64,000 bases of DNA from Actinomycetes bacterium (lineage in GTDB: Bacteria > Actinomycetota > Acidimicrobiia > Acidimicrobiales > Palsa-688), in assembly GCA_021787035.1 (NCBI GenBank), contig JAJYMM010000149.1:1-64000 (forward strand), in the 5' to 3' direction. Made by a program: the position numbers and the translations under genes. Numbering within the stretch: position 1 is the first letter of the stretch; the number at the start of each line of letters is the position of its first letter. The notes below the pieces were generated by a model, which did no database searches, was not told the origin of the DNA, and was given only the letters and a program-made list of their open reading frames with translations. Shown one piece after another: positions 36,040 to 46,242 of this stretch.

Positions 36040-36887
36040 CGGTTTGCTGCGACGAGGCGTTCCTCGATGGCGAGGTCGGGACGGAGACCGAGCTTGGACC
36101 AGCGCACCTCAGGGGTCACATCGAGCAGTGCCTGGGGCACGAGCCCGACAACCTCTGCCCTCGCGATGTCAGCGCAACGGGCCACCTCGTCCCACACCTC
36201 GGCGGGCCCCCTCTCAAGCGGGCGCAGAAGGTTGCATGACACCTGGTAGCTCGCACCCACATGGAAGGCGAGCGAGCGGACTTCGCCAGAGCGGAGCCTG
36301 CGGGCGATCGCCATGGCCTGTTCCCTGCCGACCCCTTCCGCCATCCACAGGTTGTAGGCCACCATTAGCGGGCGCCACCCTACCGCGACCGACCCGGCCG
36401 TGAGGTGCGGCGCCGGCGGCCCGAGATCGGGGGCGAGCTGCCCCCAGGCACCCCGCCTGACCTCGGGCAAGCCCCGCTCAGGCCCATAAAGGAACGCCGG
36501 GAGCCCAAGCTCGGTTGCTGCCCAGGCTGCGAACGTGTCACGGGCGCCGCGCGCGGCGCCTTCCCAGGGGCCACCGGGGCTGGCGTCCCGGAGAGGCCAC
36601 CCCTCCAGGCCGACCCATGGGACCACGTCCAAGACCCCGAAACGGGGGTGCACGCCATCGTGCAACCGCAGGTCCAAGAGGCGGACGGCGCACCTGGCCA
36701 AGTCGTGGACGGCGGGCACCAGCTCGCTTGGAGGGCCTGCCAGCGTGAGCACTGAACGGTTGTGGTCGGCGTCGCTGTGCACGTCCAGCAGGCACTTGCC
36801 GCAGGCTTCGGCCAGCGCGGCCAAGACAGCTGGGTCACGCCCTTCGCTCACGTTCGCGACGCACTCGAGCAGCCCATCATCTGCCAC
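36033..36887 (-). CDS. Formiminotransferase-domain (FTCD N-terminal-like) protein
   Basis: 284 residues from GTG 36887; an upstream extension overlaps tatA on the other strand and is disregarded. Signatures of the formiminotransferase fold: LLECVANVSEGRDPAVLAAL, LLDVHSDADHNRSVLTLAGP, DLRLHDGVHPRFGVLDVVPW and VAYNLWMAEG. The family passes a formimino group from glutamate to tetrahydrofolate in histidine breakdown. The histidine-degradation genes are not adjacent, so the true substrate is open; many actinobacteria keep a lone copy. Confidence 0.82.
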   Translation of the reverse strand: MADDGLLECVANVSEGRDPAVLAALAEACGKCLLDVHSDADHNRSVLTLAGPPSELVPAVHDLARCAVRLLDLRLHDGVHPRFGVLDVVPWVGLEGWPLRDASPGGPWEGAARGARDTFAAWAATELGLPAFLYGPERGLPEVRRGAWGQLAPDLGPPAPHLTAGSVAVGWRPLMVAYNLWMAEGVGREQAMAIARRLRSGEVRSLAFHVGASYQVSCNLLRPLERGPAEVWDEVARCADIARAEVVGLVPQALLDVTPEVRWSKLGLRPDLAIEERLVAANRR

Positions 36888-36987
36888 AGGCCCAGATTGT
36901 GCCGGGCCGGCCCCCAGCCCGCCACGCGGGGCGGCTCGCACTGGGGCTACGATGTTGACGTTGGCCCCGGCGTTCAGGAGGTGGGCT

Positions 36988-37410
36988 GTGATTGCATACG
37001 CATTTGGTTCGGACTGGATCTGGGTCCTCTTAGTGGTTGTCGTGTTGTTCGGGGGCAGCCAGCTCCCGAAGCTCGCCAAAAACGCGGGCGACGCTATGAA
37101 GGAGTTCCGAAAGGCCCACGATGAGGCCACTGACGGTGGACAGCCGGCGGCAGGTCAGCAGCAGGCGCCGCCACCAGCCCCGCCGGCAATAGCCCCGCCG
37201 GCAATTGCCTCTGTCCCCGTCGTCGCTCAGCCATCCGCGACCGTGCCTTCGGCCTCCCAAGTGGTGGTCCCACAGGCGGCACCGGTTGCTGGTGGCCCCA
37301 CGACCAGCGGCTCGAGTGCTGACCAGGTCACATTGAGCCGGGCAGAGCTAGATGCCCTGATCACCGTGGCCAAGGAGAGGGCTCAGGGAACTCAGCAGCC
37401 CCAGGCCTGA
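36988..37410 (+). CDS. tatA: Twin-arginine translocase subunit TatA
   Basis: 140 residues from GTG 36988, with AGGAGG 6 bases upstream. Residues 1-20 form the single membrane helix (AFGSDWIWVLLVVVVLFGGS), followed by LPKLAKNAGDAMKEFRKAHD, the amphipathic helix of TatA/TatE; TatB would carry different charges here. The C-terminal 95 residues are Pro/Ala/Val-rich and disordered with repeats of PPAIA. TatA oligomers form the pore for folded, cofactor-bearing exports. tatBC are not in the window. Confidence 0.88.
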   Translation: MIAYAFGSDWIWVLLVVVVLFGGSQLPKLAKNAGDAMKEFRKAHDEATDGGQPAAGQQQAPPPAPPAIAPPAIASVPVVAQPSATVPSASQVVVPQAAPVAGGPTTSGSSADQVTLSRAELDALITVAKERAQGTQQPQA

Positions 37411-37450
37411 TCACCAGGCCTGAGCCCCAGCGGGCCCTGGGCCGAGGTGG

Positions 37451-37496
37451 CAGGCCTGGCCTGAGCTTGCAAAGCAAGCCTCCTAGGCCAAGCCTG
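37451..37496. terminator. Long imperfect hairpin between tatA and convergent whiB
   Basis: A loop of AAA at 37471-37473 is flanked by CTTGC/GCAAG and, with small bulges, by GGCCTGAG against CCTCCTAGGCC and CAGGC against GCCTG. It lies 40 bp after the tatA stop and 15 bp before the whiB stop of the other strand, as expected for a shared terminator. Confidence 0.6.
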
Positions 37497-37511
37497 CGAG
37501 GAGGTTTGTGG

Positions 37512-37805
37512 TCAGGCCCCGCCTGCTAGGTGTACCGGGGCGGGGGCGGGGGCAACGGCACGGCCGCTCTTGCGGCTGCGGGCGATGCGGCGGCGCTCTC
37601 GCTCGGAGGCACCTCCCCACACCCCGTGCTCGATGTGGTTTTCGAGCGCGTATTCCAAGCACGGGCCCTTCACGGGGCACTCGGCGCAGTAACGGCGGGC
37701 TACCTCAACCCCCACCCCGTCACTCGGGAAGAAGATCTCTGGCGGCAAGTCACGGCACCGCCCTTGCACCATCCACACTGTGTCCAAGTTGACCTCCGTC
37801 AGCAC
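37512..37805 (-). CDS. Second WhiB-family transcription factor
   Basis: 97 residues. Ligands C17, C40, C43 and C49, then GVWGG (61-65), then RERRRIARSRKSG and a Pro/Ala tail. The start is uncertain: GTG 37805 gives 97 residues, but GGAGG sits 5 bases before a TTG at 37787 that would remove six residues without touching the cluster ligands. It lies next to the leu leader region, transcribed away from it. Confidence 0.92.
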   Translation of the reverse strand: MLTEVNLDTVWMVQGRCRDLPPEIFFPSDGVGVEVARRYCAECPVKGPCLEYALENHIEHGVWGGASERERRRIARSRKSGRAVAPAPAPVHLAGGA

Positions 37806-37990
37806 GTCACCCCGTCAAATGGGGTCGAACGCGAACCCTGTGACCAAGTTCTAACCATATTGTACGCCTGCACTTCAAATACGGTTCCCAAGGGTCAGGC
37901 TTCGGCTCCTTGTATCTAACGCTTGTTTCGCAGGGCCCACACTACGTGACCTGTCAAGGCACCGTCTCGGCATCACAACGCCCTCACAAT

Positions 37991-38012
37991 GCCATGACTC
38001 GGGCATCATGGC
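37991..38012. promoter_or_regulatory. Palindrome upstream of the leuA leader promoter
   Basis: GCCATGA and TCATGGC form a perfect 7-bp inverted repeat with 8 bases between them, 20 bp before the -35 hexamer. ACCTGTCAAGGCA (37949-37961) and ACCTGTCAATGGCA (38016-38029) form a direct repeat around it. These may be binding sites for a regulator of leucine synthesis; not proven. Confidence 0.45.
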
Positions 38013-38031
38013 ACCACCTGTCAATGGCAGC

Positions 38032-38060
38032 TTGACACCGTGGACGAAATGGGGGACGAT
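38032..38060 (+). promoter_or_regulatory. Promoter of the leuA leader transcript
   Basis: TTGACA (38032-38037) is a perfect -35, followed after 17 bases by GACGAT, an acceptable -10 (38055-38060). Transcription would begin near 38067, only a few bases before the leader ATG at 38069, so the leader peptide may be translated from a leaderless or near-leaderless mRNA. Confidence 0.6.
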
Positions 38061-38068
38061 TGGAGCAC

Positions 38069-39915
<1,847 letters not shown>

Positions 39916-39956
39916 CGGGCGCCCCGAGGTGAGCCCTGGCTCACTATGCTCGCATC

Positions 39957-40256
39957 ATGTCCAGCCAGCAGCCCGAGCCCTCTGGACCGCCGCGGGGGCA
40001 CGTCCGGGTCGTCTACCTCGGCCCGGTCGCCCCCCATTGGAGGGTCGACTCGGACTTTGGGGAGCGCAACTTGATAGAAGAGCTCCGCCAACGGATCCTC
40101 GCCCGCCTGCTGTTGCTCCCTCCCCACGACCCTCAGTTCCGCCGCAACCGGGAGCGCATCATCCGGGATGCCGAGCGCGAAAACGTGCTGCTCGAGTGGG
40201 ACTTGGGCGTGCCCGAGGACGAAGAGGACGAGTTCATCGGTACCGGGGAGGGCTAG
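39957..40256 (+). CDS. Small conserved-looking protein, unknown function
   Basis: 99 residues, MSSQQPEPSGPPRGHVRVVY then LGPVAPHWRVDSDFGERNLI, a Leu/Arg helix (EELRQRILARLLLLPPHDPQ), RRNRERIIRDAERENVLLEW, and an acidic end. No signal peptide or membrane segment. It sits between leuA and the polyphosphate kinase gene. The organised, non-repetitive sequence argues for a real gene; function unknown. Confidence 0.65.
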   Translation: MSSQQPEPSGPPRGHVRVVYLGPVAPHWRVDSDFGERNLIEELRQRILARLLLLPPHDPQFRRNRERIIRDAERENVLLEWDLGVPEDEEDEFIGTGEG

Positions 40257-40365
40257 GAGGGCCACGGCTAGGCGGCGTGCCAGGCTGCGGTCTGCCCGCT
40301 GGCGTGTGCCGTCGCGCCACTCGGTAGACTCGGCGGCCCTTTTGTCATCATCCTTGCGAGGTAGC

Positions 40366-42588
40366 GTGAATCACATGTCACAAAGCCCCGCGACCGTCGC
40401 CACCGGCGCGGCCAAAGACGGCGTCGCCGGGCATGAGAAAGCCGCACCCACGGTGGGAGCGGAGGGCGCCGCCGGGACGGGGGCCGGAGAGAGGCGCTAC
40501 ATAAACCGCGAGTTGTCGGTCCTCGAGTTCAACCGCCGAGTGCTCGCGCTCGCGGCTTCGCGAGACCAGCCGCTCCTCGAGCGGGCGAAGTTCCTGGCCA
40601 TTTTCTCGACCAACCTGGACGAGTTCTTCCAGGTGCGCGTCGCAGGCCTAAAAGACCAGATGGCTGCTGGCCTGTCAGGCACGGCCCCAGACGGCTCGCC
40701 TGTCTCGGACCAGCTCCGGGCCATAAGGGCGGAGGTCGAGGACATGTTGGAGCGCCGCTCCGAGATCTACCGCCTTTCGCTCGTGCCCGAACTGGCGGCC
40801 GAGGGCATCCGCTTGGTGCCATGGGGCTCCCTCGGGCCGGCAGACGTGGCGTATGCCGAGACTCAGTTCGAGTCGCAAATGTTCCCCGTGCTGACCCCTC
40901 TTGCAGTTGACCCCGGGCACCCTTTTCCCTACATATCCAATTTGTCGCTCAACCTCGCGGTGATGGTCCGTGACCCAAGCCGCGGGCACCGCCGGTTCGC
41001 GCGGATCAAGGTCCCTCCCCTGCTCCCCGGCTTCATGCTGCTCCCCGACGGCCAGCGCTTCGTCGCCGTCGAAGAAGTCATAGGTGCCTTCCTACCCGAG
41101 CTCTTCCCCGGCATGGAGATCGAGAGCTGCCACGCCTTCCGGGTGATCCGCAACGCCGACCTGACCCTCGCAGAAGAAGAAGCAGACGACTTGCTAGAGG
41201 CGGTCGAGATGGAGCTACGCCGGCGACGCTTCGGGCGCGCCGTCTGTCTCGAGGTGGAGTCGTCGTTTGACCCCGAGGTGCGAGACCTCTTGGCCCGTGA
41301 GCTCGACCTTCGTGACGAAGATGTCTACCAAACCGACGGCCTGCTCGACTACGCCAGGTTGTGGACGCTCCTCGATATCGATCGCCCCGACCTGAAGGAC
41401 GAGCCCTTCTCGCCGGTGACACCAGCCCGCCTCGCTTCGGTGGACGACGAACCGGTCGACATATTTGCCGTAATAGCGAGCGGCGACATATTCGTCCACC
41501 ACCCTTACGAAAGCTTCACCATGTCGACCGAGGCGTTCATCCGCCGCGCCGCGGACGACCCCGAAGTCCTCGCGATAAAACAGACGCTTTACCGCACCTC
41601 CGGTGACAGCCCCGTCGTGACCGCCCTCATACACGGTGCCGAGCAAGGAAAACAGGTAGCGGCCCTAGTGGAGTTGAAGGCCAGGGGCGACGAGGCGGCC
41701 AACATCGGTTGGGCAAAGGCCCTCGAGCAGGTGGGGGCGCACGTCGTGTACGGCCTGATCGGCCTCAAAACCCACGCCAAGACGGCCCTGGTCGTGCGCG
41801 AGGAAGCTGGCGGCATCCGCCGTTATTGCCATATCGGTACCGGCAACTACAACTCTTCGACGGCACGGACTTACGAGGACATCGGTATCCTCACGGCGTC
41901 GCCCGATATCGGTGAAGACCTTACGGACCTTTTCAACTTCTTGACCGGTTACAGCCGCCAAGAGGCATACCGCCGCATCGTGGTGGCCCCGCTGGCACTG
42001 CGGGCGAGGATCATCGAGCTCATCGAGAAGGAGAGCTCCTACGGCCCCGGGGGACGTATCGTCTGGAAGCTCAACAACTTGGTCGACGCGCGCGTTATCG
42101 ACGCTTTGTACGCCGCCTCCCGCGAAGGTGTGCAGGTAGACCTCGTGGTGAGGGCGATGTGCTCGGTGCGCGCAGGGGTGCCCGGGCTCTCTGACAACAT
42201 CCGGGTCCGCTCGCTCGTGGGCCGCTACCTAGAGCACTCGCGGATCTTCTACTTCGGGGAGGGTTCCGCCGCGGGAGAGACCGCCCACAACGGCAGCCAA
42301 GCTCCGAAGTTGCCGTCCGGCGGCCGCTACCTGATCGGCTCAGCGGACATGATGGAACGCAACCTGGACCGCCGCGTCGAGGCCTTGGTCGATGTCACGT
42401 CCCCCGAGATCCAGGCTCGCCTTCGGGAGATCTTGGAAGCTGAGCTGGCCGACGACGAGCTGGCCTGGGAACTGCGGCCCGACGACACCTGGTCCAAAAC
42501 CCCAGTCGCCGTGCACTTCAACGCCCAGCGCCACCTCCAAAAGCTCGCTCTGGCCCGAGCCAAACCTGCTTCCAGGGCCAAGCCTTAG
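40366..42588 (+). CDS. ppk: Polyphosphate kinase 1
   Basis: About 740 residues from GTG 40366 (ATG 40375 is a close alternative). It polymerises the gamma-phosphate of ATP into polyphosphate and works in reverse. Order: a disordered 40-residue start, RYINRELSVLEFNRRVLALA, FLAIFSTNLDEFFQVRVAGL, HPYESFTMSTEAFIRRAADD, ALIHGAEQGKQVAALVELKA, RRYCHIGTGNYNSSTARTYE (active-site His) and YLEHSRIFYFGEG (second conserved His). Located 2 kb from a SenX3/RegX3-like system, which in mycobacteria responds to phosphate starvation. Confidence 0.94.
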   Translation: MNHMSQSPATVATGAAKDGVAGHEKAAPTVGAEGAAGTGAGERRYINRELSVLEFNRRVLALAASRDQPLLERAKFLAIFSTNLDEFFQVRVAGLKDQMAAGLSGTAPDGSPVSDQLRAIRAEVEDMLERRSEIYRLSLVPELAAEGIRLVPWGSLGPADVAYAETQFESQMFPVLTPLAVDPGHPFPYISNLSLNLAVMVRDPSRGHRRFARIKVPPLLPGFMLLPDGQRFVAVEEVIGAFLPELFPGMEIESCHAFRVIRNADLTLAEEEADDLLEAVEMELRRRRFGRAVCLEVESSFDPEVRDLLARELDLRDEDVYQTDGLLDYARLWTLLDIDRPDLKDEPFSPVTPARLASVDDEPVDIFAVIASGDIFVHHPYESFTMSTEAFIRRAADDPEVLAIKQTLYRTSGDSPVVTALIHGAEQGKQVAALVELKARGDEAANIGWAKALEQVGAHVVYGLIGLKTHAKTALVVREEAGGIRRYCHIGTGNYNSSTARTYEDIGILTASPDIGEDLTDLFNFLTGYSRQEAYRRIVVAPLALRARIIELIEKESSYGPGGRIVWKLNNLVDARVIDALYAASREGVQVDLVVRAMCSVRAGVPGLSDNIRVRSLVGRYLEHSRIFYFGEGSAAGETAHNGSQAPKLPSGGRYLIGSADMMERNLDRRVEALVDVTSPEIQARLREILEAELADDELAWELRPDDTWSKTPVAVHFNAQRHLQKLALARAKPASRAKP

Positions 42589-42596
42589 AGATCCGG

Positions 42597-43814
42597 CTAG
42601 AAGTTGGCTGGTAAAAGGTCGACCACCGCCCCGAAGGCAAACCAGAGCGGTACCAGGCACACCAGCACGCCTCCGAGGAGGAACGCCAACTTGGCGTAGC
42701 GCCGGCGCCGAGCGGCGAGCAGCCGGGCCGCAACCCAAGCCGCTACCGCCAGCGCGCCGAACCCAAAGGCCATCACCCAGGTCCCCGTCCCGCTCCCGCC
42801 CAATGCCAGAGACCCGTTCCCGACCACGGGCGAGCCCCCACCCCGCCTCGAGCCACCGGCGGCGGGCTCGGCGGCACTCGGTGTACCACTCGGGGGCGTA
42901 CCGCCAGAGGCCGCGGTGGCTGGAACACCACCAGTGCCGCTCTGGCCCGCAGCGACGCTACCGAGCGTGCCGGTGGGCACCCCACCCTTGGTGCCCTTGG
43001 AGGCGAGGCTGACCGGCAATTGCCCCTGGAACTTCGCGCCCCGGTCGAGGTGCTCCACGAGGGCCGCCCTCACCACGAGGCGCGTGGTCGCCCAAAAGCG
43101 CGGGTTACAAGTGGTGAGCGTGAGGTCCGCACCGCGGGTCGGGTCGAGCACCGCCACGTCGGACGGCGAGACGACCCACTGGCGCTCGACGCTGTAGACC
43201 CAAGTGGTGCCCGACAGGTCGGTCAGGTAGATGAGGTCTCCCTTGCCCAGTGCGTTCAGACGGAAGAATGGAGCGCCGTATGTCGTGCGGTGACCGGCGA
43301 TGCCCACATTGCCGACCTGGCCCGGCAGCGGGGTCCCCGGGTAGTGGCCAGGGCCCATCTGGAGATCCTGCTCCGCAACCCCTTGGACGACGTAACGGTT
43401 GACCCCGATCGCGGGGATGACGATGTGGTCGAGGGCGCCGCCTGGAGGGGTGACAGGGAGGGCGACCTCCGCCGCCTGGTGGTGCGATGCGCTCGAGCGG
43501 TTTGCAGGCTTGGCCTGGTGGCGCTGCTTGGCACCCCGTGCAGGTCCAGTCGTGCCTCGCCCCGAGGGGTCGGTCGGCTTGCCACCCGGCGTGCCCGCAG
43601 GCGTGCCGGCCGATGTCGGGATCCCCCGATGAGACAGGGCGCTCGCGAACTCGCGCGCGAGCTTGGCCTGGCTGTGCTGAGCGGCGATGCCGGTGCCGAA
43701 CAGGTCGTAAGCGAGGAAGAGCAGCACGACGACGCCCGCAGTGACCAGGGCGAGTCCCACCTCGCGCACCACCGAGTACCATCCGCCTGGCCCCCTGGCA
43801 CCGCTTTCGGGCAT
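42597..43814 (-). CDS. Sortase (class E/F-like) with long C-terminal membrane extension
   Basis: About 405 residues from ATG 43814. An N-terminal membrane helix (LALVTAGVVVLLFLAYDLFG, residues 21-40), a Pro/Gly/Arg linker, and the catalytic domain at about 120-260: PAIGVNRYVVQGVAEQDLQM, VGIAGHRTTYGAPFF with His175, LTLTTCNPRF with Cys236, and RLVVRAALV with Arg249 (or Arg245). The domain then continues through a Gly/Thr/Ser linker to two further membrane helices (about 335-400), an unusual extension. Sortases join cell-wall or surface substrates at LPxTG-like sites; a likely substrate is encoded at 60781-62469. Confidence 0.88.
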   Translation of the reverse strand: MPESGARGPGGWYSVVREVGLALVTAGVVVLLFLAYDLFGTGIAAQHSQAKLAREFASALSHRGIPTSAGTPAGTPGGKPTDPSGRGTTGPARGAKQRHQAKPANRSSASHHQAAEVALPVTPPGGALDHIVIPAIGVNRYVVQGVAEQDLQMGPGHYPGTPLPGQVGNVGIAGHRTTYGAPFFRLNALGKGDLIYLTDLSGTTWVYSVERQWVVSPSDVAVLDPTRGADLTLTTCNPRFWATTRLVVRAALVEHLDRGAKFQGQLPVSLASKGTKGGVPTGTLGSVAAGQSGTGGVPATAASGGTPPSGTPSAAEPAAGGSRRGGGSPVVGNGSLALGGSGTGTWVMAFGFGALAVAAWVAARLLAARRRRYAKLAFLLGGVLVCLVPLWFAFGAVVDLLPANF

Positions 43815-43955
43815 GTGGACAAGGCTAAGGGCATTTCCCCTTGTAGGTATGTCGGGAGGGCGCCGGGTGCCACGCAGTACGCCACTTTCTCCGGAGGGCC
43901 TCGTGCGCAACCACTTCAAGTGCTCGACGAACGGCCCAGGGTGCTAAGTACCGCA

Positions 43956-44462
43956 ATGGCCCGGGTTCTGCCAGACTTGATGGCAGTGGCGTTACTGCTC
44001 GTGCGACATGCCCACGCCTTGGCGCGGCGGGAGTGGCCCGGGGCTGACGACAGACGGCCCCTCTCCCACCAGGGCAAAAGGCAAGCGGAGGGCCTCGTGG
44101 GGGTGGCCGGTAACTTCGCGCCCGTCTCGCGTCTCTTATCGAGCCCGTCCCTCCGGTGCGTCCAGACGCTCACGCCGCTCGCCAAGGCGAGGGACATGGG
44201 CATCGAGATGTCCGAGGACCTTGCCGAGGGCGAGCGAGCGTCCGCCCTCAAGCTCGTTAGGGCGCTCGCCGGTTCCGACGTGGCCGTATGCACCCACGGC
44301 GACGTCATCGCCGAGATCCTTGTGACCTTGGCCGACGAAGACCGCGTAGACCTGGGGCCCAACCCCCGCCAGGCCAAGGGATCCGTATGGCTGCTCGAAG
44401 GCGGCGACGGGTCGTTCAGCTCGGCTCGCTACTTCCCCCCGGTGATAGCGGAGACGGTTTGA
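43956..44462 (+). CDS. Histidine phosphatase (phosphoglycerate mutase superfamily)
   Basis: 168 residues (start 43956 or 43980). LLLVRHAHALARREWPG has the RHG-type catalytic motif, here RHA with the phospho-accepting His. RLLSSPSLRCVQTLTPLA and SDVAVCTHGDVIAEILV supply the second Arg and the C-terminal His. Length and SPSLRCVQT resemble SixA-like phosphatases more than glycolytic mutases. Its place ahead of a SenX3-like kinase and RegX3-like regulator mirrors mycobacterial gpm1-senX3-regX3. The stop overlaps the kinase start. Confidence 0.83.
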   Translation: MARVLPDLMAVALLLVRHAHALARREWPGADDRRPLSHQGKRQAEGLVGVAGNFAPVSRLLSSPSLRCVQTLTPLAKARDMGIEMSEDLAEGERASALKLVRALAGSDVAVCTHGDVIAEILVTLADEDRVDLGPNPRQAKGSVWLLEGGDGSFSSARYFPPVIAETV

Positions 44463-45523
44463 GCGCGCCGGCTGTGGAAGCCGGGGAGCTCGTGCAGTTG
44501 CTCCGCCAAGCGGTCGACCTGGCCAACCAGGGCATCGTCGTCTGCGACTCCGAGGGCAAGGTGGTCCTGCGCAATGCTCGGGCGCGTGAAATGGTCAACG
44601 CTCGCGAGGGCGACGCGCTCGCGGACAGGGCCGTCGAGGCTGCGCTCGAGCGTGCCCTCGCTGGCTCCCAGCACGAGGAGACCCTCGACCTCTACTCGCC
44701 GACCAGGCACACCCTGGAGATCAGGTCCTACCCCCTCGGGGACACCAGACCGCCGCTCGGCGCCGTCGCCCTCGTGGACGACGTATCGGAGCTGCGCCGC
44801 CTCGAAGCCGTGAGGCGGGACTTCGTGGCGAACCTGAGCCACGAGCTGAAGACGCCGCTCGGCGCGCTCAGCCTGCTGGCCGAGACCTTGGAGGGCGAAG
44901 ACGACCCCGAAGTCGTGGCGAGGCTCACCGGGAGGCTCGGCGCCGAAGCGCGGAGGCTCTCGCGCATGGTCGACGACCTTCTTGACCTATCACGGATAGA
45001 GGCAGGCGCCACCGGCACCCTCGTACCCGTCTCCCTCGCTGCGGTGATGGACGAGGCGCTGGAAGGCTTCCACGAACCGGCAGCGGCTCGGGGCATCAAG
45101 CTCCACGTGTCGCCTCCGGCGGAGGACCTCTCAGTGCTTGCGAGCAGGCGCGACCTGGTATCGGCGGTCGCCAACCTGATCGACAACGCGATCAGCTACT
45201 CGGAGCCAGGTGGCACGGTGTACCTGAGCGCGGGACGGCTCGGCGAAAGGGCCTGCCTGTGGGTGCGCGACGAAGGGATCGGCATCCCCAAGCGTGACCA
45301 GGAACGTATCTTCGAGAGGTTCTACCGGGTCGACCGGGCACGGTCGCGCTGGACTGGTGGGACGGGCCTGGGCCTCGCTATCGTCCGCCACGTGGCCGCG
45401 TACCACGGCGGGGACGTGAGCGTCCAGTCGGTAGAGGGTGAGGGTTCGACGTTCACATTGTCGTTGAAATTGCTCGTCTTCGAGGAGGACGGGCCTCCCC
45501 GAGGAGGGTGCGGCGATGACTGA
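44459..45523 (+). CDS. SenX3-like sensor histidine kinase, without membrane helices
   Basis: 354 residues from a TTG at 44459, with GGAG 5 bases upstream and a TTGA overlap with the previous stop. A PAS-like domain (residues 10-110, GIVVCDSEGKVVLRNARARE) precedes HisKA with LSHELKTPL (phosphorylated His128) and the ATPase domain with NLIDNAISYSEPGG (N box), VRDEGIGIPKRDQ (G1), FERFYRVD (F box) and GTGLGLAIVRHVA (G2). SenX3 has two N-terminal membrane helices; none are visible here, so this version seems cytosolic. Overlaps the regulator gene by 8 bp. Confidence 0.88.
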   Translation: MSAPAVEAGELVQLLRQAVDLANQGIVVCDSEGKVVLRNARAREMVNAREGDALADRAVEAALERALAGSQHEETLDLYSPTRHTLEIRSYPLGDTRPPLGAVALVDDVSELRRLEAVRRDFVANLSHELKTPLGALSLLAETLEGEDDPEVVARLTGRLGAEARRLSRMVDDLLDLSRIEAGATGTLVPVSLAAVMDEALEGFHEPAAARGIKLHVSPPAEDLSVLASRRDLVSAVANLIDNAISYSEPGGTVYLSAGRLGERACLWVRDEGIGIPKRDQERIFERFYRVDRARSRWTGGTGLGLAIVRHVAAYHGGDVSVQSVEGEGSTFTLSLKLLVFEEDGPPRGGCGDD

Positions 45524-46229
45524 CCAGGTGACCGTGCTCCTAGTAGAAGACGAGCCTTCCTTCGTGGACGCGCTCGCCGTTGGGCTGAAGCGAGAAGGCT
45601 TCCGGGTCGAGGTGGCTTACGACGGTGCCGAGGCCTTGGACAAGTTCGCCGCGGTCCACCCCGACATCGTGCTTCTCGACCTCATGCTGCCTCGGGTGTC
45701 AGGCATCGACGTTTGCCGGACGATACGGGCGAGGGGCTCTCGGGTGCCGATAATCATGGTCACCGCGAAGTCGAGCGAGATCGACACGGTTGTCGGGCTC
45801 GAGGTCGGTGCAGACGACTACGTGAGCAAGCCCTACCGGCTCCGCGAGCTCGTCGCCAGGATGCGCGCCGTGCTCAGGCGGACGCCGCCGTCCGAAGAGG
45901 CACCGGGAGAGGGCGAGCTCGAGGTCGGAGACCTGCGCCTCGATTCCGAACGTCACGAGGTGTACCTCCGAGGGTCCGGCATCAGCCTGCCGCTCAAAGA
46001 GTTCGAGCTTCTCGAATTGTTGATGTCCAATGCCGGGCGGGTCCTCACCCGCGAGACGCTGATCGACCGCGTCTGGGGAGCCCACTACGTGGGCGACACG
46101 AAAACCCTCGACGTCCACATCAAAAGGCTCCGGGCGCGGATCGAAGACGACCCCTCCCACCCCGGACGGATCACGACCGTGCGCGGGCTCGGCTACAAGC
46201 TCGAAACCGCCAAACAAGAAGTCGAATAA
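45516..46229 (+). CDS. OmpR/PhoB-type response regulator, RegX3-like
   Basis: 237 residues. Receiver: LLVEDEPSFVDALAVGLKRE, phospho-acceptor Asp55 in IVLLDLMLPRVSG, Thr in IIMVTAKSS, Lys in YVSKPYRLREL. The winged-helix effector at about 135-230 has PLKEFELLELLMSNAGRVLT, DVHIKRLRARIEDDPSHPGR and TVRGLGYKLE. Together with the kinase it forms a two-component pair. By analogy with mycobacterial RegX3 it may control phosphate genes such as ppk, 3 kb away; that is inference. Confidence 0.92.
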   Translation: MTDQVTVLLVEDEPSFVDALAVGLKREGFRVEVAYDGAEALDKFAAVHPDIVLLDLMLPRVSGIDVCRTIRARGSRVPIIMVTAKSSEIDTVVGLEVGADDYVSKPYRLRELVARMRAVLRRTPPSEEAPGEGELEVGDLRLDSERHEVYLRGSGISLPLKEFELLELLMSNAGRVLTRETLIDRVWGAHYVGDTKTLDVHIKRLRARIEDDPSHPGRITTVRGLGYKLETAKQEVE

Positions 46230-46242
46230 GTTCCAAATAACT

